Origin: Lepidonotus clava
Lineage: Eukaryota; Annelida; Polychaeta; Phyllodocida; Polynoidae
Direction: 5' to 3'
Assembly (NCBI GenBank): GCA_936440205.1
Contig: OW387138.1
Span: forward strand, 51,537,526 to 51,601,525
Length of the DNA: 64,000 nt
Part shown: positions 56,744 through 64,000 of the stretch, piece by piece
Layout of the letters: each line of letters starts with the position of its first letter
Position numbering within the stretch: position 1 is the first letter of the stretch
The notes under the pieces: generated by a model
Seen by the model: the letters and a program-made list of their open reading frames with translations, nothing else
The model's database searches: none
Told to the model about the DNA's origin: nothing
Program-made: the position numbers and the translations under genes

Positions 56744-57748
56744 CAGTTGACTCTGTTTTTAGTGGACACTGACGGGACCAGGAGATTTGTCCACTAAAGA
56801 CAGAGGTCCGCTTAAGACAGAGTCAGTAGTATGATACAAGTGTGAATAGTTCATATCAGTAATATATTGATGTATATATAATATATATTGATGTATATAT
56901 AATAAGTATAGATGTATATATATATATATAATACATCATATAATATATATATAATATACATTATATAATATATATATAATACATTAATGTTACTATATCA
57001 CATATTAATGTATATATAATATAATAATATTAATATGTATGATAATATTGATGTATTTAATACATGATATTATTAATGTGTATAATATATGATAAGATTA
57101 ATGCATATAATATATGATATATCAATGTATATCCCGGCCACATATCAAAGGGAGAAGCCCTGATAGTCTTCCTCTGTCCATTCCACACCTCTCCTGGCCA
57201 CATGACAAAGGGAGAAGTCATGTCAGTCACTCCCTGTCCTCTCAACACCTCTCCCGGCCACATATCACAGGGAGAAGTCCTGTCAGTCACTCCCTGTCCT
57301 CTCAACACCTCTCCCGGCCACATATCACAGGGAGAAGTCCTGTCAGTCGCTCCCTGTCCTCTCAACACCTCTCACGGCCACATATTAAAGGAAGAAGTCC
57401 TGTCAGTCGCCCCCTGTCCTCTCAACACCTCTCCCGGCCACATATCAAAGGGAGAAGTCCTGCCAGTCACACCAGTCTCCTCAAACCCTGATGTACAATC
57501 AAAAAATCACCTAAGACCTTGTCCACTTAAGACTTCTGACATCCATTTAAGACCAATACTGTCTACTAAAGACAGAGAATCTGACCAAATTTCCAGAAAA
57601 AGTGTCCGCTGTCCACATAAGACAGTTGTCCCTTGAATGCAGAGAATACTATATTAGATTAAAGAGAAATCCTGCCGGTACCACAAGATTTGTCCACTAA
57701 AGACAGTTGTCCTCTTAAGACAGAGTCCACTAAAGACAGAGACAACTG
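56744..57748. mobile_element. pogo/Tigger-like MITE with a minisatellite core
   Basis: The ends CAGTTGACTCTGTTTTTAG and CTAAAGACAGAGACAACTG are inverted with few mismatches. TA flanks both sides (56742-56743 and 57749-57750). Repeated GTCCACTAAAGACAG and CTTAAGACAGAG motifs sit inside both ends. The middle holds TA-rich simple sequence (56860-57125) and a 60-bp minisatellite. The TIR pattern and TA target match the pogo/Tigger branch of Tc1/mariner. There is no transposase, so it is non-autonomous. Confidence 0.75.
57126..57480. repeat. 60-bp minisatellite, six units
   Basis: Units of the pattern CCCGGCCACATATCACAGGG, AGAAGTCCTGTCAGTC, CTCCCTGTCCTCTCAACACC repeat every 60 bp with 80-98 percent similarity. 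The period is divisible by three and stop-free, so frames stay open on both strands; these are not genes. Confidence 0.9.
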
Positions 57749-57752
57749 TACT

Positions 57753-58307
57753 CTAATTACCACGGGCAGTGTCCATGGTGGCCAGTAGGTATTCAAAGGC
57801 TAGGTGATCAGGAAATTGGTCGTTGATGGAAACGGCTGGATGGTCGTCGTTGGTCGAGGCCGCAGTCCAATCACCCACCGACAAACTTGCCAGGAATTCC
57901 TTGTCTGCGAAGACGTCCTGAAAAATATCATCGGACATCAGTTCGGCTTCACTGATAATGTCAGAAGTCGCAACTCGTGCAGCTTGGCATGCTCTCCCGC
58001 CTGGATCCCTTGGAGGATGTGGAGATTGTGCGTGGGGGGTGCACATTGGGCATTGACAGTCAAACTCGCAGCCAACCTGAACAGAGTCTGTATACAATGA
58101 GGCAAAAGACCTATAGTGGTGATGGCGCCAGAAGGTGCACTCTTGGCCCATCAAGGCTTGATGGTGGGGTCGCACAATAAAATTGCAAACCACACAGGCC
58201 GGGGGACGGCCTAAAGTGGATGGCCATGGCAAATGTCTTGAACGGAGGAGAACCGGAGGACAGGCGATGTGTTCTACAGTCACACGACCAGGTTATAATG
58301 GCACCGT
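57753..58307 (-). CDS. Candidate exon with Cys/His cluster, unknown
   Basis: An open minus frame without a good ATG at its start; a splice acceptor (CTGTAG) near 58276 may begin it. It encodes CVVCNFIV, HHQALMGQECTFWRHHHY and GCEFDCQCPMC, enough Cys and His for a zinc site. An acidic tail (SEAELMSDDIFQDVF) follows, and the frame stops beside a possible GTAATT donor. A second minus frame upstream (58589-58311) may be another exon or gene. GC content is above the surroundings. No family is recognised. Confidence 0.35.
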
Positions 58308-58310
58308 CTA

Positions 58311-58589
58311 TTTTTTCAGCGCTTTATAAAGTTCTGGGGCATGCCACCAGGGAAGTCGTTTAACCCCAGGCTGCGGACTAAGAAGCCCCTCGCACTCCTG
58401 CACGGCCTGCCCAAAACCCTCTGATACCACAACTGTTCCCGCTCCCCTGTGTTGACCTTTGAGCGGCAGAAACAACAAAGACCACGGGTGATGGTAGGGT
58501 ACGACTACCAAGGCGGACTTGGAGTGAAACTGGCATGAGATGCTCAACACCTCCAACTGAACGAACTCAAAGCAAACCGCTCCGACCAC
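58311..58589 (-). CDS. Candidate exon upstream of the Cys/His frame, unknown
   Basis: An open minus frame with VCFEFVQLEVLSISCQFHSK and a WWHAPELYKALKK end. It lacks an ATG, so it would need an upstream exon; a TTAG acceptor lies close to its start. No domain is recognised. Confidence 0.25.
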
Positions 58590-59398
58590 CTACCTATCTA
58601 ACGCACCCATGCACACTAAGTGCACAAAGTGAGGCCCCTCTTACAGCCTAACCCCCCCCCCCCCCCCACTCTAGTCGTGACCATTTACCTCAGGTACCAC
58701 GACATACACACAGGGGGAGAGTAACGGGTAGGGTCTTGTATTCACATTGTTAATCGACCTTATATTATTGAGATGTTATTTTACCAGAAGGTGTACAATT
58801 TTACCTTGGGCATCATGGGCTACCGTAGATATGGTTCAGCGCTTATTTCACAATATATTACTGTCTATTTTCTGTGTTATAACCTAGCTATACAACAAAA
58901 TTTAATACTAAATCTATAATGCACCTTCTTGCTGTTAGTATACATTTAAGATTAGTACAGTCTCTTAGGTATGCTTTAGTACACGTCTTAACTATACCTA
59001 GGCATAGATCAATATCCCTGTACTTCAAGAGAAGCAGGGCAATGACACACCAAGGTTTGTGTTAGGCTTATTTCTAAATTATGGCATCCTGCTCATTTTA
59101 GAGCTGGGTTGCAATGCTTGAGTCTGGTATTCATGGTTCGGTGGTGGAGTCATGGCCTTGACTCAATGGCAACAGTTGGGGGACTTGATACGATGGAGAC
59201 TCTCCCTCGACTTCCCGTCTCAACGTCCTGTCCATGAGGACTTGAACAATCCACCTCCCATCCCGTATGCAGGCTTATTGGATGCATCCGCAACCATAAT
59301 ATGGTTAGATCAAACACCTCACTGAACGGGGTAGCCCATAGTTAGTTAGACTAGTCATAGTTAGTGCGAATGTAAGGATAAAAAGTTCAGTTCCTTAC
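58590..59398. other. No gene seen
   Basis: A C-run lies at 58652-58668. Otherwise unique sequence without supported features. Confidence 0.45.
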
Positions 59399-59477
59399 CC
59401 TCACTTTGAATTGAAGTCCCTGATGTTGGGGCAGTGTTGGGTTTGAGAGATGCAGCAGGGGAGTCACGCGTACGCAT
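59399..59477 (-). CDS. Candidate first exon, unknown
   Basis: ATG 59477 (MRTRDSPAASLKPNTAP...) opens 26 codons ending at a GTAAGG donor. It starts inside the 3' part of a 93-bp direct repeat whose other copy lies at 59951-60042. Later exons could not be traced. Confidence 0.3.
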
Positions 59478-60042
59478 ACTTCTGTTCATCCGGTTCGTGG
59501 GAGACAGGTGTGGATGATTGAAATACAAGAGTTGAAACAAATTTATTTGAACTTAAAATCTTTGCAAAATGACAGTCCTTCTGCTCCTTCCAGGTACACA
59601 GCTGTGGCAAACAGGATTAGAAACACTTGGAAGATGCTATAGATATGGGTGCCAAATTTAGTTATTCTACATTGTAGAGACCAGAGGGAGTTCAAGATAT
59701 CTGAATGCTCAATGTTGATCACCGATTTGAATTTCAACAATATTTCATTCGCTGGCGACACCTGTAAAATTATATTGTGTGCTGTTATTTTATTAAAAGG
59801 ACTCCTTACACGTTCCAATAATTACCTTGCTCATCGCTGACTTGATGGGGTCGACGGACTTTAGGCGTCCCTGGTGGTCCCAGATGATCAAGGGAAGATG
59901 GCATTTGGCATTGTGTTGTAAGTGCTCGGACTCCTGGGAGGATCACACATCACGCGTATGCATACTTCTGTCCAACCAGTTTGTGGGCGACAGCTGTGGG
60001 TGATTAAATACAAGAGTTGTAACTAATTTATTTGAACTTAAT
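59465..60042. repeat. Direct repeat of about 93 bp around a two-exon unit
   Basis: Copies at 59465-59557 and 59951-60042 share CACGCGTA, GCATACTTCTGT, GATTAAATACAAGAGTTG and AATTTATTTGAACTTAA. On the minus strand each copy holds an AAATAAATT polyadenylation-like site followed by a possible start region, as if a small gene had been tandemly duplicated. Confidence 0.65.
59543..59933 (-). CDS. Candidate last two exons of a membrane-anchored protein
   Basis: Exons 59933-59826 and 59761-59543 on the minus strand have acceptors CTCCCAG and TTTTACAG, donor GTAATT and phase 0. They encode ESEHLQHNAKCHLPLIIWD, KSVDPIKSAMSK, then EILLKFKSVINIEHSDILNS and a hydrophobic segment (IFQVFLILFATAVYL) close to the C-terminus. 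The stop overlaps an AATAAA-like signal. Upstream exons are not found. It may be a tail-anchored protein. Confidence 0.45.
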
Positions 60043-60045
60043 TTT

Positions 60046-60892
60046 ATCTTAACTGACCTGTATACCTGTATGTCCTATGTCAGACCAATGAATTTTGGAC
60101 TGGCAAGGTCCGAAAATACATAGCCTTTTTTCAAAATCGTTCTACAATTCAGCCCTGGTCCTCATAATATGGCGTTTATCCCGCACAAACCTGTGTATCG
60201 GTCGTACATAAGGCCAAGGGTTATTCAAACAAACTTCCAGCGTGCAAATGGGAAGGTAGCTGATGTCTATGCTCAGGCAGCCTTGGTACCATCAGCAGGG
60301 TTTCTATGACCGGCTACCAAGTGGTTATATAGTTATAATTTGTTTAGAATCGCCCTGAGCATGATGTTGGGCTCAGGGTTGGGGTTAGGGTGTGGGGCAC
60401 TCAGTCAAGATATTCCTGCTTATATTCCCAAGAGCTGCCAAAGCATGGAGAGGATTATGGCCCATTGAATATTTTTCTTCAACGCAATGCAATCAGGTTC
60501 TGAAAAAATAAAATAAATAAATAAATAAAAATAAAAAAATTGTTAGACCATCTGGGTAACGGAACTCCTTATAAGGATATATGTTCAATTACCGTGATGA
60601 ATGAGTTCTAGGTGTGGGCGTTGCAGATGGGCAGAGGAATAATTCTTGCCATGGCAGACCTTGGTGGCAGCGGGCTACTTTGGGGGCCGGGTTTATACCC
60701 AACAGATACGGGTACAACCCACCCTTTCCCCGACACCCCATTACTAACTACTTCTTCTAATTACAAAGACTTTAATTTTGTAACACAGACACTTGTAACA
60801 CAGACACTTGAACACTTGAACCCTGTTCCCGTGAACCATTTTACAAAGTGGTTTTCCATAATTCACAGCCTTTTGTATCACATATATATTAC
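60046..60892. other. No gene seen
   Basis: A low-complexity AAATAAATAAAT stretch lies at about 60508-60540. The right end adjoins the terminal repeat of the third element. Confidence 0.5.
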
Positions 60893-60895
60893 AGA

Positions 60896-63800
60896 CACGG
60901 GAAATTTTTGATCTCATACATTAAGCAGACTTGGGCCTGGTTGAATATCTTTGCTATATACTGCCTCAATAAGTGTAAGTTTTCCCCCACCATTAACACT
61001 GAAAGTGCACAGTATCATAATGTGACTTATTGCACAGGAAGTGTTTATTGTATTCTTGCTAATATTTTGCTCCTACTTTCTAAGTTTCCCTACGCCTTCT
61101 GGCGTGTCAAGAAGTGTTAATCAGAGTGTGTTAACTATATTGTGCCACCAAAGTCTGTGTAGCTCATAATACTGTTAACACCCTCAACTTTGGGGGCGTC
61201 TTAATGTGTCTACACTCCATGTAAGCACCAATTTAATGCATGGGTGCGTCTTTCCGCAGTTCTCCTGACACTGGCCATATGCATGTGGTTCGACCTGAAA
61301 GATTGGTTCCCCTTAAATCTAGTAGAACAAAGGATAGTTTGTGTGTAATCTCTGCACTTATGCAAATGGCGCTTGGTAGCACTCAGCGGAGCGAGTAGCT
61401 CATTCATCTATCAACAGCCGAACAAGGATGACCTCGACGTCTTGGAATATTACCCCGACTAAGGGCAAGTGCAGCCTAAGGCTTAAGCTCCGTGTAAGTT
61501 ACATTTAAATCACACCACTTCAATAGTTCATTCTCTTTTGCTAAAGATATTTAAAAGATAATTTGGAATATTAATAGTCTTCTTTTGGTACCGCCTACCC
61601 ACCGCACCCCGTAGCGTTGGGTGGGTTTTGTAGCTGCTCTTATTCAGGTTTTCATTTTCGTTCGGATCTATATTCAGCCAACCACAAGTCCCAAACTAGT
61701 TGATCTGGAACCAGTGGTCATCTCGGACGATGAAGGTCAAAAGGGGGAAGAAAAGATGGTCATCGAACCGATGGTCATGTTGGATGATAATGGTCCAATT
61801 GCCAACCATGTTCAGCCCCCCGCGGGCACTCGACATGAACAGAAAGCCGAATCCAACCAGGTAACCAGTCCAAGGTGAGTCTGCCTTTACCCTAAATCAG
61901 TTAAACTTTGAGCCAAATGTCACATATGTATATATCTGTTTACCGCTGTATAACATTCGTTATAAATGCAAATATTAATAACATTGATCAATCAACTATC
62001 AACGTTTCTTAATGTAAAAATTATAATCCCCGAATGTGCTCCTCAATTCTTATAATTAAGTATAGGCACCCCCCCCCCCCCTTCGTTTTTGTAAAAATCT
62101 CTGGATGCTTCTCCGTTGTTCTACCCCTTCGGTTCGTCTTTTTTACCTTCAGTTGCAACCTTGGCAATCAGTTGACCTCCCCAACCACCAATTGCAAGCA
62201 GCCGTATAAGACGTGCAATTTGACGGAGGACGAGGCAGAGAGTACCATTTGTGAGATTGGAGCCTTAGCAGAAAGACTTTTCCCCGGGGAGAGCAATTTT
62301 TTCGCTACAAATTTTCGGCGTTATCTTTTATTCAAGCAAAAATTCAAATCTGTTAATAATTCCTAATCTTGTAAATCATATCGAACCACCAAACAATTAT
62401 TATGTCATATTCCTTTTATTTTATCGAGCGCATCTAACTCATATTCTGTAATAAAAAAAGTTATTTACCCAAAACAAATTCCTATATGTTGTTCAGTCAC
62501 CGTAATTTCGTGTCGTATCGTGTACGCGTACGCCCTCCAGTTTTAGTGGCTTCGTGCAGAAACCTATTATTCTATCTTAATCCTTTTTCTTATTCAAGTG
62601 TGTCTTAGTCACCTTCTGTAGTAAAAATGTCATTTAAAATTGTTATTCCAGGGTCCCAATGGTTCAAAACGGTCCCATGTGGGCCCTCTTTGCACCATAG
62701 GGAATCGGTTGTAAACATTAGCTTTTCTTTAAATATATTCATTTCTTACATATGAAACTCACAAGATATATAAAGAAGCATGTCATAACACGCATGGTCA
62801 TATTACAATTTCATAAATATGTTTATTTTAGACACAATCCGCTTTGGTTTTTGCCCTGGTCTATTGTCGGCACTCAGGGCACCGGGTGCCGGGAGTGACC
62901 ACGGCCGTGGTGGGGGACCGGGGGCTAATTTGAACCGCCCGTCGCGTGTCCGGCCCCCGATAACGCGGCACTTCTGTGGTGTTATACATAACCCGGTGAC
63001 AGGCTTCCAAGGCCGGCCTGGAGCGGTCAGATACGATAATAAAAAGGCGGGTAATATTAATTAGCCCAGTTTATCAGGCCAGTCTGACTTCTCAGGCTGT
63101 CCCGTATAACCCGCGTATAACTATTCTCACCAACTTTACCTATGTCATTTGCGCGTGGAACACCCTACACAGTACACCCCCCCCCCCCTGGACACTGGTC
63201 CTGGACCCTAACTGAGCGGCCTAAATTTTAGTTGACTGCCCCCTAATTTTGGGGACCACAGATCACCGCCCTCCAAAATACGAGTGTGTCAATACCAGAA
63301 AATATACAGAAATAACCAAAATTGGTAAAGAAAACTTCTGTTAATATTACAATAGCCATTTTTGGGTGAAATAAAGTAGTAATTAGGCTAATTACTAAAT
63401 TATTGCCCCTATATTGTTCTATGGATGCTGGTCACGGCCCCCCTATTTTGCCTCAAAAGTCGTTGACCGCCCCTCAATTTTGATGTTCACCGCCCCCGCT
63501 TGGCAGGTCCGTTTGGCAGTGGGTACCTTTTCAAACCCAAGTGCCCCCCCCGGGCTCCTGCTCCTACACTACGTAGGTGACGGGAGCCGCACAGAGCCTG
63601 ACCCCACCACACCCGTGAAGATGGGTTAGGGTAGACTAAGGGGTAGACTGACCCTGTCCGTTTCTAGTCCCACACATACCTAACAGTCTTCCAGTGGGAG
63701 TTGGCGAGGGTGGCCAAGCTACTTTGCCATTATATTAAAATAATATTTCTCAGTGGCGGTCCCATCAAGGGGGGTGGGGAGCCGTGCAGCCAATAGGGAG

Positions 63801-64000
63801 TTTCAGATCCCACAACGTATCTTGATACGTCAACGTATCTCAAATCTACAGAATGATATTTAAGGGTAAATGTGCAACATTTGGTGATTATAATTAAATC
63901 ATCATGATTGAGGCTTACTAGTACACAGATAAAAAAGATATTTTTGAAATACTTTATAACAGCTATGATAAAAGATACCAGTGGGCATAGGACATTGAAT
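60896..64000. mobile_element. Third CACTA-like element, left part, inverted sister of the outer element
   Basis: It starts CACGGGAAATTTTTGATC at 60896 after AGA and runs off the right edge, so the target duplication cannot be tested. Up to about 63.56 kb it mirrors the outer element's right end in inverted order: terminal repeat, gene D region, GACAATAGACCAGGG block and GGGCGGTGAT repeats. The gene E segment is missing. 63560-64000 is not matched to anything else here. Confidence 0.7.
61238..62366 (+). pseudogene. Inverted copy of gene D in the third element
   Basis: It carries recognisable exon equivalents, including EPVVISDDEGQKGEEK and the C-terminal CNLTEDEAESTICEIGALAE and NFFATNFRRYLLFKQKFK. 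The C-terminal exon is open and close to gene D. The first part appears broken, so the copy as a whole is probably not functional. Confidence 0.6.

Noticed and set aside
57114-57636. Three long open frames on both strands
   Set aside because: The 60-bp minisatellite has a period divisible by three without stops, so open frames are expected by chance.

Overview
The window looks like a piece of an animal nuclear genome, most likely a marine invertebrate; I cannot name the species. Genes have short GT-AG introns, TATA boxes and AATAAA signals. The DNA is AT-rich with many G or C homopolymer runs, and LINEs, SINEs, MITEs and large DNA transposons are nested in each other. I see no bacterial operon, CRISPR array or certain host housekeeping gene.

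Layout. 1-4827: a LINE whose ORF1 ends in a NADAR domain and whose ORF2 is an open endonuclease-RT frame. It abuts a fossil envelope-gene fragment (4829-5092). 5811-10462: two decayed LINE copies head to head; the right one is split by a 1-kb MITE with ACAACGTTGT palindromes. 10.5-14.3 kb: no clear gene, but two families of short hairpin repeats. 14.3-17.9 kb: sparse, with one 0.3-kb MITE.

The main discovery is a pair of nested, CACTA-like giant transposons. The outer one runs 17966-55960, with ends starting CACRGCAAATTTTTG and a TGA target-site duplication. The inner one runs 28400-50470, with 353-bp inverted repeats starting CACGGGAAGAATTTG and an ATA duplication. The inner element has a multi-exon CACTA/Tnp2-type transposase (42236-46136 up to a MITE insertion), an F-type envelope gene (31975-33837), two single-pass membrane-protein genes, a five-exon coiled-coil gene (B, 35563-39202) and a five-exon PHD-like gene (C, 48065-49577). 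The outer element carries a paralogue of B (gene A, 24942-22598, minus), a four-exon gene D beside its right end and a one-exon gene E. A third related end starts at 60896 and leads into an inverted copy of the gene D region that leaves the window.

How the parts may work together (inference): the transposase would act on the shared terminal repeats, while the coiled-coil and PHD-like proteins are candidate accessory or chromatin factors. The envelope and membrane genes make the inner element resemble a transposon-virus hybrid; it is treated here as a fossil. Between the outer element and the third element (55964-60892) lie a pogo/Tigger-like MITE and several candidate host exons on the minus strand.
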